A stretch of DNA of 64,000 nt from Rhizobium sp. FKL33 (GCF_005222915.1 NZ_STFX01000024.1:200777-264776); one strand, 5' to 3'; positions 49,087 to 60,573 are shown, counted from the first letter of the stretch. Notes: generated by a model not told the origin, from the letters alone. Made by a program: numbers and translations.

Positions 49087-49902
49087 TCAGGCCTGAGCGG
49101 CGGCGGCGCGTTCGTCGCGTTCGCGTTGCGCTTCCTGGCGCTTGGTCGCGAGCGACGCTGCGATGACTCCCAAAGTGACCAGGCCGATCAGCACGGTGCA
49201 GGCGGCGTTGATTTCGGGCGTGACCCCAAGGCGCACCTGGCTGTAGATCTTGATCGGCAGCGTGGTGGCGCCCGGACCGGTGTTGAAGCTCGCGATCACC
49301 AGGTCGTCCAGCGACAAAGTGAAGGCCAGCATCCAGCCGGACACCACCGCCGGAAGGATCAGCGGCAGCGTGATCTTGAAGAAGGTCTTGACCGGCGGGC
49401 AGCCGAGATCGAGCGCCGCCTCTTCGAGGCTTCTGTCGAAGGTCATCAGCCGCGACTGAACCACGATCGCCACATAGCACATGGTGAAGGTGGTGTGGGC
49501 GATGGTGACCGTCCAGAAGCCGCGATCGACGTTAATGGCCACGAACAGCAGGAGCATCGACAGGCCGGTGATAACTTCCGGCATGACGATCGGCGCATAG
49601 ATCATGCCGGAGAATAGCACGCGGCCCGGGAAGCGGGCAAAGCGCGTCATCGACAGCGCCGCGAGCGTGCCGAGGACCGTGGCGATGGTGGCCGAGAGCA
49701 CGCCCACCCGGGCGGTCACCCAGGCGGCGTCCATCAGCGCCTCGTTCTGCAACATCGCCACATACCAGCGGGTTGAGAAGCCGCCCCAGACGGTGACGAG
49801 CTTGGAGGCGTTGAAGGAATAGATGACCAGGATCAGGATCGGCACATAGAGAAAGGCGAAGCCGATCGTGAGGAAGGTGGCGTCGAATTTACCGGGTTTC
49901 AT
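49087..49902 (-). CDS. potI: putrescine ABC transporter permease PotI
   Basis: 271 residues, six membrane helices, EAA loop in LEEAALDLGCPPVKTFFKIT (about residues 155-174), the contact to the ATPase. Fourth gene of the potF-G-H-I operon that imports putrescine/spermidine. A 7-bp dyad AGGCCTG/CAGGCCT (49072-49094) covers its stop codon, without a T-tract. Confidence 0.93.
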   Translation of the reverse strand: MKPGKFDATFLTIGFAFLYVPILILVIYSFNASKLVTVWGGFSTRWYVAMLQNEALMDAAWVTARVGVLSATIATVLGTLAALSMTRFARFPGRVLFSGMIYAPIVMPEVITGLSMLLLFVAINVDRGFWTVTIAHTTFTMCYVAIVVQSRLMTFDRSLEEAALDLGCPPVKTFFKITLPLILPAVVSGWMLAFTLSLDDLVIASFNTGPGATTLPIKIYSQVRLGVTPEINAACTVLIGLVTLGVIAASLATKRQEAQRERDERAAAAQA

Positions 49903-49912
49903 GGCGCTCTCC

Positions 49913-50818
49913 TCACGCGGCTTTCTGCTGCTGGTTCTGGTAGATCACGATCGGGATCACCAGCATTGCCAGCAGCACCACCGCCACCGCAGACGCCAGC
50001 GGCCAATCGCGGTTGCCGAAGAACTCCACCCACAGCGTCTTGCCGATCATCAGCGTGTCCGCCCCGCCCAACAGGTCGGGAATGACGAATTCGCCGGTGA
50101 TCGGGATGAAGCAGATCATCGAGCCGGCGACCACGCCCGGAAGCGACAACGGGAAGGTGATCTTCCAGAAGGCTTTCCAGGGCGGGCAGCCGAGATCGCT
50201 TGCCGCCTCAAGCAGCGTGCCGTCGAGCTTTTCGAGCGCCGAATAGAGCGGCAGCACCATGAAGGGCAGATAGGAATAGACGATGCCGATCAACACCGCA
50301 TATTCGGTGCGGAACAACTGCACCTGCTGATCGGGGCCCAGGAGATGGAGCCATTGCAGCAGCATCGTCAAAAGGCCCTCGGGCTTCAGAATGCCGATCC
50401 AGGCATAGACGCGGATGAGGAAGGAGGTCCAGAAGGGCAGGATCACCATCATCAACAGCGTCGGACGGATCTTGGCCGAGGAACGGGCCATGGCGAGCGC
50501 CATGGGATAGCCGATCAGCAACAGCAGCAGCGTCGAGATCGCCGCGATCCGCAGCGAGGACAGATAGGCTTTGATGTAGAGCGGATCTTCGGTGAGGTAG
50601 AAGTAATTTTCGAAATCCAGCTGCGACAGGAAATCGCCGAGCTGCGAGAAGCTCTCGAACACCGGCGTATAGGGCGGCATGGCGATGTCGCTGTCGGACA
50701 GCGAGATCTTCAGGATGATGAAGAATGGCGCGAGAAAGAACAGCGTCAGCCAGAGATAGGGAATGGCGACCACCAGCCAGCGGCTGGGGCGGCTGTGGGA
50801 AACGGCGCTCGGCTCCAT
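49913..50818 (-). CDS. potH: putrescine ABC transporter permease PotH
   Basis: 301 residues, six membrane helices, EAA loop in LLEAASDLGCPPWKAFWKIT. Partner of PotI in the membrane channel. The frame is open to 51022, but the ATG at 50818 (MEPSAVSHSRPSRW) has GGGGAGGG 5 bases upstream and lies 11 bases after the potG stop. Confidence 0.93.
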   Translation of the reverse strand: MEPSAVSHSRPSRWLVVAIPYLWLTLFFLAPFFIILKISLSDSDIAMPPYTPVFESFSQLGDFLSQLDFENYFYLTEDPLYIKAYLSSLRIAAISTLLLLLIGYPMALAMARSSAKIRPTLLMMVILPFWTSFLIRVYAWIGILKPEGLLTMLLQWLHLLGPDQQVQLFRTEYAVLIGIVYSYLPFMVLPLYSALEKLDGTLLEAASDLGCPPWKAFWKITFPLSLPGVVAGSMICFIPITGEFVIPDLLGGADTLMIGKTLWVEFFGNRDWPLASAVAVVLLAMLVIPIVIYQNQQQKAA

Positions 50819-50829
50819 GATGCCCTCCC

Positions 50830-51990
50830 CTATCGCGTCAGCACGAGGCCGGCGTCGGCCGACCAGGAGAGCCAGACCTTGTCGTCGAAGGTGATCGGCC
50901 GCTCGACATGGCGCGAGACATTGGCCTGGGCGGCGCGCAGCACGCGGCCATCGGTTGTCTCGACGATAAACACCGAGAAATCGCCGAGATAGCCGATGTC
51001 GATCACTTCGCCGGCGATGCAATTGGGCCGACCGGTCTCAACGGGCGGATCGAGCGCGATGCGCACTTTTTCGGGGCGGATGGCGAAGGCGACATTGGTC
51101 CCCGCGCCCGCAGGGCATTCCTGCTCGACCTCGATCTTCAACTCGCCGGAGCTCAGGCTGACCACGCCTGGCTGGCCTGCGGAGCCCGTATTGGCCGAGA
51201 CCACGCCTTCCATGATGTTGATGTCGCCGATGAAGTCCGCGACATAGCGGCTGTTCGGCGCTTCATAGATTTCCGCCGGCGTCGCCACCTGCACCACGAT
51301 GCCCTTGTCCATCACCGCAATGCGGTCGGACACGGTCATGGCTTCCTCCTGGTCATGGGTGACGATCAGGAAGGTCAGGCCCAGCGTATGCTGGATGTCC
51401 ATCAGTTCGAACTGGGTTTCTTCGCGCAGCTTGCGGTCGAGCGCGCCGAGCGGCTCGTCGAGCAGCAGCACTTTCGGCCGCTTGGCGAGCGAGCGGGCGA
51501 GCGCCACGCGCTGGCGCTGGCCGCCCGAAAGCTGGCTCGGCTTGCGTTTGGCGAAATCGGTGAGCTTGACCAGCCTCAGCATTTCCTCGACGCGGGCGTC
51601 GATCTCGCTTTTGGCCATATTGTCCTGTTCGAGGCCGAAGGCGATGTTCTTGGCCACCGACATATGCGGGAAAAGCGCATAGGACTGGAACATCATGTTG
51701 GTGGGGCGCTTATAGGGCGGCGTGCCGGAGATGTCCTTGCCCTGCAGCAGGATGCGGCCTTCCGTGGGCTCTTCGAAGCCGGCCAACATGCGCATCAGCG
51801 TGGTCTTGCCACAGCCGGAAGGGCCGAGCAGCGAGAAGAATTCCTTCTCGTAGATGTCGAGGGTCAGATTGTTGACGGCGACGAAATCGCCGAAACGCTT
51901 GGTTACATTCTCGAAACGGATGAACGGTTTTTCGTTCTTGTCCATCCACGGGCTGAATTTACGCTTAACGGGCCCCAGTGTCTTTGCCAT
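50830..51990 (-). CDS. potG: putrescine ABC transporter ATP-binding protein PotG
   Basis: 386 residues. ABC ATPase: Walker A GPSGCGKTT, Q-loop FQSYALFPHM, signature LSGGQRQRVALARSLA, Walker B VLLLDEPLGALD, H-loop THDQEEA, then a C-terminal TOBE regulatory domain. Couples ATP hydrolysis to uptake. ATG at 51990 with AGAGGGG upstream; the open extension to 52095 is not supported. Confidence 0.94.
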   Translation of the reverse strand: MAKTLGPVKRKFSPWMDKNEKPFIRFENVTKRFGDFVAVNNLTLDIYEKEFFSLLGPSGCGKTTLMRMLAGFEEPTEGRILLQGKDISGTPPYKRPTNMMFQSYALFPHMSVAKNIAFGLEQDNMAKSEIDARVEEMLRLVKLTDFAKRKPSQLSGGQRQRVALARSLAKRPKVLLLDEPLGALDRKLREETQFELMDIQHTLGLTFLIVTHDQEEAMTVSDRIAVMDKGIVVQVATPAEIYEAPNSRYVADFIGDINIMEGVVSANTGSAGQPGVVSLSSGELKIEVEQECPAGAGTNVAFAIRPEKVRIALDPPVETGRPNCIAGEVIDIGYLGDFSVFIVETTDGRVLRAAQANVSRHVERPITFDDKVWLSWSADAGLVLTR

Positions 51991-52069
51991 TTTCCCCTCT
52001 GTCCGCTTTCCCACGCTCACGGTTGATCCGCATGCGCGCGCCCACTTTTCGGGGCGCATTGTCTTGAAA

Positions 52070-52093
52070 GCGGCGGGGCTACGGCCCCGCCGC
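52070..52093 (-). terminator. intercistronic hairpin between potF and potG
   Basis: Perfect 10-bp stem GCGGCGGGGC (52070-52079) / GCCCCGCCGC (52084-52093) with a 4-base loop, 15 bases after the potF stop and about 80 before the potG ATG. It is followed on the minus strand by only TTTC. Such hairpins usually protect the binding-protein part of the mRNA and partly terminate, giving more PotF than transporter. Confidence 0.6.
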
Positions 52094-52107
52094 AAGCCCC
52101 TTTGGGG

Positions 52108-53205
52108 TTACTCGCCCGTTTTGATTTGCGTCCAGATGCGGTTCAGCACGCGCTGCTCCTTGGGCGCATAGGGCGAAATCGTGAAGAGCTTCGCCAGGGT
52201 CGCCTCATCAGGATAGACGGCCGGGTTCTTGAACACAGCCTCGTCAAGCAGCTTCTGCGATTCCAGATTGCCGTTGGCGTATTGGACGTAGTTCGACGAC
52301 TTCGCGATCACGTCAGGGCGCATCATGAAGTTGATGAATTCATGCGCCTCCTCGACATGCGGCGCGTCAGCCGGAATGGCGAGGTTGTCGAACCACATAT
52401 AGGTCCCTTCCTTCGGGATGACATAATCGATCTTGACGCCGTTCTTGGCTTCTTCGGCGCGGCTTTTGGCCTGGAGAACGTCGCCCGACCAGCCGATGGT
52501 GATGCAGACATCGCCATTGGCGAGATCGTCGATATAGGCCGAGGCATTGAAGGTGCGCACGTAAGGACGGATCTTCTTGTAGACTTCGCCGCCGGCTTCG
52601 AGGTCGGCGGTCTTCTTGCTGTCGCCGCCGAGGCCGAGATAGTTCATGGCGATGGCGAAGGTCTCGTCCGAGGCGTCGAGAATGTTGATGCCGCAGGACT
52701 TCAGCTTCTCGGCGTTCTCAGGCTTGAATATGATATCGAAGCTGTCCACCGGCACATCGCCGAGCGCAGCCTTCACCTTGTCGACATTGTAGCCGATGCC
52801 GGTGGTGCCCCACATATAGTTGACGGCGTATTCGTTGCCGGGATCGTATTTGGCGAGACGCTCCGAGACGACAGGCCACATATTCTTGAGGTTCGGAAGC
52901 TTGGACTTGTCGAGCTTCTGGAACACGCCGGCCTTGATCTGGCGGGCGAGGAACGGACCGGTCGGCACCACGACGTCGTAGCCGGAGCCGCCGGCGAGCA
53001 GCTTGGTTTCCAGGAGATCGTTGGAATCGAAGACGTCGTAGACGACCTTGATGCCGGTCTCCTTGGTGAACTCCTCGAGAACGGAGCTATCGATGTAATC
53101 GGACCAGTTGTAGACGTTGACCACCCGATCCGCCGCCTGGACGGACCAGCCGGCAGACATGGCGAAGGCAACCCCCGCCGCGAGACCAACCAACTGTTTT
53201 TTCAT
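52108..53205 (-). CDS. potF: putrescine/spermidine-binding periplasmic protein PotF
   Basis: 365 residues with a signal peptide (about 1-24, ending VQA). Type II binding-protein fold: DRVVNVYNWSDYIDSSVLEE, the start typical of PotD/PotF, then GYDVVVPTGPFLARQIKAG and MWGTTGIGYNVDKV. Delivers polyamine to PotGHI. First gene of the operon; AGGAG lies 9 bases before the ATG. Confidence 0.94.
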   Translation of the reverse strand: MKKQLVGLAAGVAFAMSAGWSVQAADRVVNVYNWSDYIDSSVLEEFTKETGIKVVYDVFDSNDLLETKLLAGGSGYDVVVPTGPFLARQIKAGVFQKLDKSKLPNLKNMWPVVSERLAKYDPGNEYAVNYMWGTTGIGYNVDKVKAALGDVPVDSFDIIFKPENAEKLKSCGINILDASDETFAIAMNYLGLGGDSKKTADLEAGGEVYKKIRPYVRTFNASAYIDDLANGDVCITIGWSGDVLQAKSRAEEAKNGVKIDYVIPKEGTYMWFDNLAIPADAPHVEEAHEFINFMMRPDVIAKSSNYVQYANGNLESQKLLDEAVFKNPAVYPDEATLAKLFTISPYAPKEQRVLNRIWTQIKTGE

Positions 53206-53360
53206 GATAAACTACTCCTGTTTCATCGGGATCGATTGTCTGTTTATTTTGCCCCGGCTTCCCCGCTGTAAACAGATTAGAAAGGATTTTGCAGCGCGAC
53301 AACTGAAAAATGGAAAGGATTGAACAAGTTGATGGGGAGGACTTGCAACGCAGGCAAGGT

Positions 53361-54770
53361 CTACTGGAAATCGAACACGCTCAGTCCCGCCACCATCTCG
53401 TCCAGTCCCAGCGGACGTGTGAGAGGCGGCTCTGCCCGGGCGAGACAGCCGGCGCGCTCGCAGAGGCGACAGCCGGCCCCGATCGGCAGCGGATCAGAGG
53501 ACTGGCGACCATAGACGATCTGGCCGGCATGCGCCGCATCGCAGCCGAGCAACAGCGCCGTGCGCCTGACGCGTTCGCCATAGCCGGCCACCGGACCTTC
53601 AAGCGTGCGCGCCACGGTGAGAAACCGACCGCCATCCGGCATCTCGACCATTTCCGAAAACACCTGCCCGGGTGAGGCGAAGACCGCATGCACCGAGAGT
53701 TTCGGGCAGGCGCCGCCGAAGCGGATATGCGGATAGCCCTCTGCGCCCAGCGTGCGAACGCGGTTTCCGGCGGCGTCCACCTCCATGAGGAAGAACGGCA
53801 GCACGACCGAGCCCGACCGCTGCAGCGTCACAAGCCGGCTGGCCGCCTGCTCGAATGAGGCCTTGAAGCGGGCGGCGAGCAGGCCGATGTCATAGGCGCC
53901 GCGCTGCGCCGCCGCCAGCATCGGTCCATAGGGCATCATCAGCGCATGCGCCGCATAGCGGCCCAGCTCGAACCGTCCGATGCGACGCGCCTCGGCCGAA
54001 GACAAAGGCAGCACGTCGAGCGCCGCCGCGATCTCGACCCTCAGCGCGATCTGGCAGGCTTCCTGCGCCATCTCGCGCAGTTGATCATGCGGATAGAGGC
54101 GTTCGGAGAGGAAAAGACGCTGCGAATGGCGGTCGTAGCGGCGGCGGAGATTGGGCATGGCATGGATCGGCAGCGTGCGCACCACGACGCCATGTTCGGC
54201 GCGCAGCCATTCCCGCAGCGCATGCGCCAGATCCTCGCCCGGATTGAGCCTGGCATGAAACGCTTCGGCGGCGGCGTCGACCGCCTCGAAGAAATAGGGT
54301 CTTGTCGAAAACACCTCGCGCGCCTCGTCCATCGGCAGGCGCGCGGCGGCCAGCGGCGCATCATGCCCGGCCTGGGCCAGTATGCCGGCGAGGTCGGAGA
54401 GTCGAGCGGCCTGCTCGCGATAGGCGCGGTAGAGCTTGATCAGCCCCTGGGCGGCGTTCGGCGCGGCGTCGGCGACCTCGACCAGTTCTTCCGAGCCCGG
54501 GATCTCGCCTTGGAGCAAGGGATCGGAGAACACTTCCCGGAGTTCGCCAACCACGCTTTTCGCCTCGCCGCGCAACTCCTCGACATCGACCTTGTAGACG
54601 GAGGCGAGCTTGAGGATGAGCTGAACGGTGAGCGGCCGCTGATTGCGCTCGATGAGATTGAGATAGGACGGCGATATGCCGAGAGCCTGGGCCATCGCCG
54701 TCTGGGTGACGCCGAGACCATTGCGGATGCGCCGGATGCGCGGCCCGGCGAAGATCTTCATTTCGGACAT
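53361..54770 (-). CDS. RamB/ScfR-type XRE transcriptional regulator of acetate metabolism
   Basis: 469 residues. N-terminal XRE helix-turn-helix (about 8-65; GVTQTAMAQALGISPSYLNL), an IrrE/DUF955-like peptidase-type domain in the middle (LSERLYPHDQLREMAQEACQ) and the C-terminal DUF2083 domain (PLPIGAGCRLCERAGCLARA with three Cys). Family knowledge: RamB and ScfR bind TTTGCAAA-like sites and control acetate and glyoxylate genes and sense acyl-CoA. Divergent from aceA across a promoter with several TTTACA sites; AGGAG 6 bases before its own ATG adjoins one of them, suggesting autoregulation. Confidence 0.88.
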   Translation of the reverse strand: MSEMKIFAGPRIRRIRNGLGVTQTAMAQALGISPSYLNLIERNQRPLTVQLILKLASVYKVDVEELRGEAKSVVGELREVFSDPLLQGEIPGSEELVEVADAAPNAAQGLIKLYRAYREQAARLSDLAGILAQAGHDAPLAAARLPMDEAREVFSTRPYFFEAVDAAAEAFHARLNPGEDLAHALREWLRAEHGVVVRTLPIHAMPNLRRRYDRHSQRLFLSERLYPHDQLREMAQEACQIALRVEIAAALDVLPLSSAEARRIGRFELGRYAAHALMMPYGPMLAAAQRGAYDIGLLAARFKASFEQAASRLVTLQRSGSVVLPFFLMEVDAAGNRVRTLGAEGYPHIRFGGACPKLSVHAVFASPGQVFSEMVEMPDGGRFLTVARTLEGPVAGYGERVRRTALLLGCDAAHAGQIVYGRQSSDPLPIGAGCRLCERAGCLARAEPPLTRPLGLDEMVAGLSVFDFQ

Positions 54771-54780
54771 CTGTCACTCC

Positions 54781-54847
54781 TTTTACAAAGATCCTTCATC
54801 GAGGTGCCTTTACACATTTTACAAATTTACAGCAGCACCCTGTAAAT
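54781..54847. promoter_or_regulatory. operator array of TTTACA/TGTAAA sites between regulator and aceA
   Basis: Within 67 bases: TTTTACAAA at 54781-54789 and again at 54817-54825, TTTACA at 54809-54814, and an inverted repeat TTTACAG (54826-54832) - 7 bases - CTGTAAA (54840-54846). A further TGTAAA lies at 54915. The first site adjoins the regulator's own ribosome-binding site. The motif resembles the AAACTTTGCAAA RamB box in length and A/T flanks with a TA core. Confidence 0.6.
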
Positions 54848-54988
54848 CCCATCACACCATAACCCGTTTCCAGAGTACATTTCTATCTATTTTCTGGATG
54901 TTTTTGCGTCGCAATGTAAATTCTTCTCATCGAAACGAAAGCAACCGGTTCTCCCAAGGCCACTTGCCGAGCATGAATGGAGGAAGAC

Positions 54989-56278
<1,290 letters not shown>

Positions 56279-56363
56279 TTTCCCTGCGCCTGCCCTTCCG
56301 GCGGACGCCGGGAGGGCCTTTTGAACCATCATGAACCCCGAGATAATCAAGAGGAGAAATGCC

Positions 56364-56597
56364 ATGACCGTCCAGACCCGCGTCAAGGAACGCGCCGAAG
56401 AACAAGCCACCACGATGAGCGCCGAGCAGCAAGCCGCGATCCGCATGCTCGCCAATGACCTGCACCGGCTCAATCATTCCGTCATGAAGGCGGTCGACGC
56501 GGGCGTGTCGGTCGAACTGATCCGCTCCGCACGGCATCATAGCGAGGGAAATTGGGGCGACCTGATGATCCCGGTGATCGTCACGCAGGGCGCGTGA
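56364..56597 (+). CDS. small protein downstream of aceA
   Basis: 77 residues from ATG 56364 with AGGAG 7-8 bases upstream; an in-frame ATG at 56331 lacks a site. Helical, with AIRMLANDLHRLNHSVMKAV and ELIRSARHHSEGNWGDLMIP. Small proteins of this kind follow aceA in other Hyphomicrobiales as I recall; function unknown. A strong terminator follows at 56619, so aceA and this gene form one unit. Confidence 0.72.
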   Translation: MTVQTRVKERAEEQATTMSAEQQAAIRMLANDLHRLNHSVMKAVDAGVSVELIRSARHHSEGNWGDLMIPVIVTQGA

Positions 56598-56618
56598 TTG
56601 CAAACCAAGCGGCGGCCG

Positions 56619-56660
56619 GCGCCGGGATCCCGAGGGCAAGGGGATCCCGGCGCTTTCTTG
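56619..56660 (+). terminator. terminator of the aceA operon
   Basis: Perfect 13-bp stem GCGCCGGGATCCC (56619-56631) / GGGATCCCGGCGC (56641-56653) with a 9-base loop, followed by TTTCTT. It also stands before the convergent chemoreceptor stop, so it may work in both directions. Confidence 0.88.
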
Positions 56661-56675
56661 CGTCACATTCTGGGT

Positions 56676-59204
56676 TCAGGCTGCGCGACGCGTTCCACGA
56701 TCGACACGATCGAGCTCGAAACGCCTGACCAGAGCCATCAGTCGTTCCGCCTCGCTGGAGAGCGCGAAGCTCGCGGCTTCGGTTTCCTCGGCCATCGCGG
56801 CGTTGCGCTGTGTGAGTTGGTCGAGCCGGCCCACGGCTTCATTGACTTCGGATATCGACGCGGACTGCTCCCGGCTGGACTGGGCGATGCCGCCAATCTG
56901 TGTCGAAATGCTGGTGATCGCCTCGGAGATCTCGATCAGGGCGGCGCCTGTGCGGGTGACGAGATCCGCCCCGACTTCGACTTCGCGGGTCGAACTGCCG
57001 ATGAGATCCGAGATTTCCTTGGCGGCCACCGATGAGCGATGCGCGAGTTCGCGCACTTCCTGGGCGACGACAGCGAAACCGCGCCCCGCCTCGCCGGCCC
57101 GCGCCGCTTCGATGCCGGCGTTCAACGCCAGAAGATTGATCTGGAATGCAATCTCGTCAATCACGTCGATGATTTTCGAAATCCGCCCCGATGTCAGCTG
57201 GATGCGCTCCATGGCGCGCGTGGCGTCGTTCACCACGATGCTGGAATTCTCCGCCGCCCGGCGGGCCGCGCCCACGGTCAGATCCGCGCCTCCGGCCTGT
57301 TGGGCTGCGCGACGCACCGTATTGTGGATGCCGTCGACGGCTGCGGCGGTTTCTTCGAGCGAGGCCGCCTGTTGCTCGGTGCGAACGGCCAGCGCCTTGG
57401 CGCCCTCCGTCATCTGGATGCCGTTTTCCTGAATCTGAACCGAAGCGCCGCGGATTTCGACGAGCGTGTCGCGCAGGCCGCCGACCGAAGCGTTGAAATC
57501 GAGCCGCAACTTGTCAAGTTGCCCGGCGAAGGGCTGGTCGAGCGAGATCGCCAACTTGCCGCGCGCCAGCGAATCCAGCCCGAAGGCCAGGGCCTCGACC
57601 GCCTCGGCGATTTCAGCGTTGCGGCGGCCCCTCTCCGCTTCGTGACGCCGCCGTTCGGACTCGGCTTTGGCCTGTTCCTCAACGCTGCGGCGCTCCAGAT
57701 CCAGCTTGGTCAGAGCGTTGGACTTGAAGACATCCAACGCACGCGCCATGTCGCCAATCTCGTCGGAGCGGTCGCTGCCGACGATTTCCGTATCGAGCGC
57801 CCCGCCTGCGACGCGACGCATGGCGCCGGTGATCCGCGCGATGGGACCACGCAAGGTGTGGACGAGAGCGGCTCCGGATAGAACCGCAATCAACACGCCC
57901 ATCAGGCTGGCTGTGATCGACAGCGTGTTGGCGGCGTTGCCCTCTTGTTCCGCAGCGGTCTTCTGGTTATCGGCGAAGCCGGCGAGCTGCTTTCCCACCG
58001 CATCGATGCTGCGCGCTGCTTCATCAAACAGCTTGGCGCGCTCGGCGGTCGTGCCGATCAGGGCGGCGCTGTCGCTGTCGATCGAATCGAGCGCAGGCAA
58101 AAGCAGCGCCGATTGCTGTTTGGCGAACGCCAGATCGCCAGCCGTGCCTTCCAGCGAGAACATCGCCTTGCGGGAAAGATCGATCTGCTCGGCCAGCGCA
58201 GCCCGCTTGGCGTCCGACCGGTCGAGCATGAAGCTCGAATAGGCGATCCGGGCGATGAAGGCGGCGTCGACCACGCGGCGGGCGTCCTGCGTGACGAGTT
58301 GGGCCTTGGCGAGCTGTCCCTCGAGTTCGGCGAACGTCGCGGACACGTCTTTCATGCGCGCGGTCGCTGCGGCGTCGAGCACCGGCGACAGCGCCGTGAA
58401 AGCGTCGAGCTCGGCTTGCACCCTGGCCACAAGATCCGGCGCGCGCGGCTTGGCGTCGAGCAACGACCTGAGCGCCTTCAGACGTTTGGAAAACTCCCTG
58501 CCTGCCGCTTTGGCGTCCTTGGGCAGCGCCGGGGCCATCAGTTTGTGGCGCAGCTTAAGTTCATCAAGGCTGGCGGCGAGACCTTTCAGGCGGGACTCGT
58601 CGTCGTCCGCCGCAAGAAAATCGCGACGCATGCTGCCCGCCAGAGCGGTCGCGGCGAGTATCTTGTCCGCCTGCCTCAAGCGGTCTCGCGCATCCTGTTC
58701 GGCGGCGCGGACCGTCTTCTCGAAGCCCGCCGCCTCCTGCTGAAGCGCCGTCTGTGAAGAGACCACCACGGACATCGCCGCGTTCAATTTGTTTTGCAGA
58801 GCTTCCTCGCGCCGATGGACCTCCCAGAGCTTGTCCATGCGGGCGCTGATGGCGGTGAGCTGCGCAAGGGCGTCATTGAGGTCCGACCGTCCTTCGATCT
58901 CTCCATCCAGGCCGGAGCGCGCGTTTTCCAGCGTCCTCGCCTGTTCGGACAGCTTGGACTGAAGAGCGGCCCGGCTTTGCTCGCTTGTGTCCGAGAGAAA
59001 GGCGATCATCGCGGCATAGACGTCCTTGAAGCCGCGCAGCGACGTCGTCGCATTGCTGGCCACGACGATGCGACCTTGCAGGGCTGCCGACGAGAGAACA
59101 CCCACAAGCCCGACGGCAGAAATGCTGACAATGAACGGAAGCACCAGCACCAGAACCTTGGTGCGGATGCTGAAACGAGAGAGAAGGCGGTCGATCCAAA
59201 TCAT
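56676..59204 (-). CDS. methyl-accepting chemotaxis protein with long helical sensor domain
   Basis: 842 residues. TM1 near residues 18-38 ([20 protein letters not shown]), a roughly 400-residue periplasmic all-helical region without a Cache signature, TM2 near 438-460, HAMP, coiled coil and the signalling hairpin ([20 protein letters not shown]). The first 40 residues closely resemble the partial receptor at 62.7 kb, so they are paralogues. ATG at 59204 chosen; the extension to 59252 has no site. Confidence 0.9.
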   Translation of the reverse strand: MIWIDRLLSRFSIRTKVLVLVLPFIVSISAVGLVGVLSSAALQGRIVVASNATTSLRGFKDVYAAMIAFLSDTSEQSRAALQSKLSEQARTLENARSGLDGEIEGRSDLNDALAQLTAISARMDKLWEVHRREEALQNKLNAAMSVVVSSQTALQQEAAGFEKTVRAAEQDARDRLRQADKILAATALAGSMRRDFLAADDDESRLKGLAASLDELKLRHKLMAPALPKDAKAAGREFSKRLKALRSLLDAKPRAPDLVARVQAELDAFTALSPVLDAAATARMKDVSATFAELEGQLAKAQLVTQDARRVVDAAFIARIAYSSFMLDRSDAKRAALAEQIDLSRKAMFSLEGTAGDLAFAKQQSALLLPALDSIDSDSAALIGTTAERAKLFDEAARSIDAVGKQLAGFADNQKTAAEQEGNAANTLSITASLMGVLIAVLSGAALVHTLRGPIARITGAMRRVAGGALDTEIVGSDRSDEIGDMARALDVFKSNALTKLDLERRSVEEQAKAESERRRHEAERGRRNAEIAEAVEALAFGLDSLARGKLAISLDQPFAGQLDKLRLDFNASVGGLRDTLVEIRGASVQIQENGIQMTEGAKALAVRTEQQAASLEETAAAVDGIHNTVRRAAQQAGGADLTVGAARRAAENSSIVVNDATRAMERIQLTSGRISKIIDVIDEIAFQINLLALNAGIEAARAGEAGRGFAVVAQEVRELAHRSSVAAKEISDLIGSSTREVEVGADLVTRTGAALIEISEAITSISTQIGGIAQSSREQSASISEVNEAVGRLDQLTQRNAAMAEETEAASFALSSEAERLMALVRRFELDRVDRGTRRAA

Positions 59205-59454
59205 GGTCCAAATCCCGAATTCGGATCGCCGCCTCCCTCGGACGACCCTCAAATTACAGGGGAAATAGCAGCGCGCGCCGTGAAGACCCGGTTAATAAAA
59301 TCTGGACAAACGCAAATGTCATCAAATCTTCATAGAGTCCTGAATATCAGGGCTTTTCGCCTCGAATTTGCGTATCTGGTTGTCACAATACGACACTTTT
59401 CTTGCATATTTCGGCCCTAACGTTAAGCGTGTTTCGATATCCGAGCCGATGCGT

Positions 59455-60327
59455 TCAGACTTGAGAACGCGCGCTTTTCCTACCGCCAAACAGATCGGCA
59501 TGCGCCTTCAACAATTTGGCGAGACGGTCTGCGACGAGGCGGATTTCACGACGAGAGCGATCGTCGCTATGGGTGACCAGCCATTGCCGATGACGAAGCG
59601 GCGCGATCTCGTCGCCGGCGCGCTCCAGTTGCGGATCCCGGTCGCCGATGAAGCAGGGAAGCACCGCAAGACCTGCGCCAGCGCGCACGAGGTCGAGAAG
59701 CGATCGAGGACGGTTGACGGTGATCGCAATCTCAGCGGCCTTGTGGCGATGCGGCCATTGCAGATAGGCGGAATGGGCCTCGGCCTCCTCAACGGCGATC
59801 CAGCGGTCGAAATCGGCGCCGTTGCGGCGGCGATAGGGCGCATAGGCAACCTCGCTGATGTAGCGGGACGCGAGATTGGGCTCCTCCGGCTCATGGGCGC
59901 GCATGCCGATATGGTTTTCGCGATGGCTCAATTGCGAGCGCTGCTCCCCGACCGAAAGATCGAGACGGATGGCGTCGCGCTCGGTGACCAGCGCCCCGAT
60001 GTTTTCCGTCACGAACAGGCCGATCCAGCTGCCGAGGGCGATGCGAATGGTGACGGCGCCTCTGGCTTCGCTTTGCCATTGTTCGACGCGCCGCGCCGCG
60101 CTTTCCATGGCGAGCAGTTCCGAAAACAGGACCTGACCATCCGCCGTCAGCGTATAGCCCGTCGGGCTGCGATGAAACAGCGACCGCCCGAGATGCTCCT
60201 CGAACTGAAGCACGCGACGACCGAGAGTGGCGGCGCTGAGTCCGGTGACCTGCGCCGCCCCGGTCAAGCCGCCATGGCGGGCGACAAGGAGGAAAACCTG
60301 ATAAGCGTCCCAGGGCACGTCTTTCAT
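59455..60327 (-). CDS. LysR-family transcriptional regulator
   Basis: 290 residues. N-terminal winged helix (YQVFLLVARHGGLTGAAQVT, then LSAATLGRRVLQFEEHLG RSL) and an effector-binding periplasmic-protein-like domain. The recognition region AATLGRRV replaces the usual SxSxxIxxLE and fits the group annotated as LysR regulators near amino-acid or sugar genes. Divergent from the small gene at 60435. Target unknown. Confidence 0.88.
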   Translation of the reverse strand: MKDVPWDAYQVFLLVARHGGLTGAAQVTGLSAATLGRRVLQFEEHLGRSLFHRSPTGYTLTADGQVLFSELLAMESAARRVEQWQSEARGAVTIRIALGSWIGLFVTENIGALVTERDAIRLDLSVGEQRSQLSHRENHIGMRAHEPEEPNLASRYISEVAYAPYRRRNGADFDRWIAVEEAEAHSAYLQWPHRHKAAEIAITVNRPRSLLDLVRAGAGLAVLPCFIGDRDPQLERAGDEIAPLRHRQWLVTHSDDRSRREIRLVADRLAKLLKAHADLFGGRKSARSQV

Positions 60328-60434
60328 TTTTGAAAAACCTGTCTCGACATCGGAGATACATACCTCTCATTTTGAATGGCACTCTGCAAGCGTCGCCAGA
60401 TGAATCCGGCCCGAAACCGCAGAGGAGAGACGCC

Positions 60435-60569
60435 ATGAATGAGAGTTTGACCGCCTATTTCTACGTCCGTCATTGCGAGATGATGCGCGAGCGCCGCCGG
60501 TGGCGGGAGCCTTGCCCGCAACCGGCCCGGCCCTCGTTTCTCGCTCGGCTGCTGAGACGCGGCCATTGA
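60435..60569 (+). CDS. very small basic protein
   Basis: 44 residues. Starts MNESLTAYFYVRHCEMMRER and ends FLARLLRRGH; Arg-rich. GGAGAG lies 6 bases before the ATG, which is why I prefer this start over the in-frame one at 60330. No domain. It lies between the LysR gene (divergent) and the glutamine-synthetase-like gene (convergent). Confidence 0.5.
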   Translation: MNESLTAYFYVRHCEMMRERRRWREPCPQPARPSFLARLLRRGH

Positions 60570-60573
60570 AACG

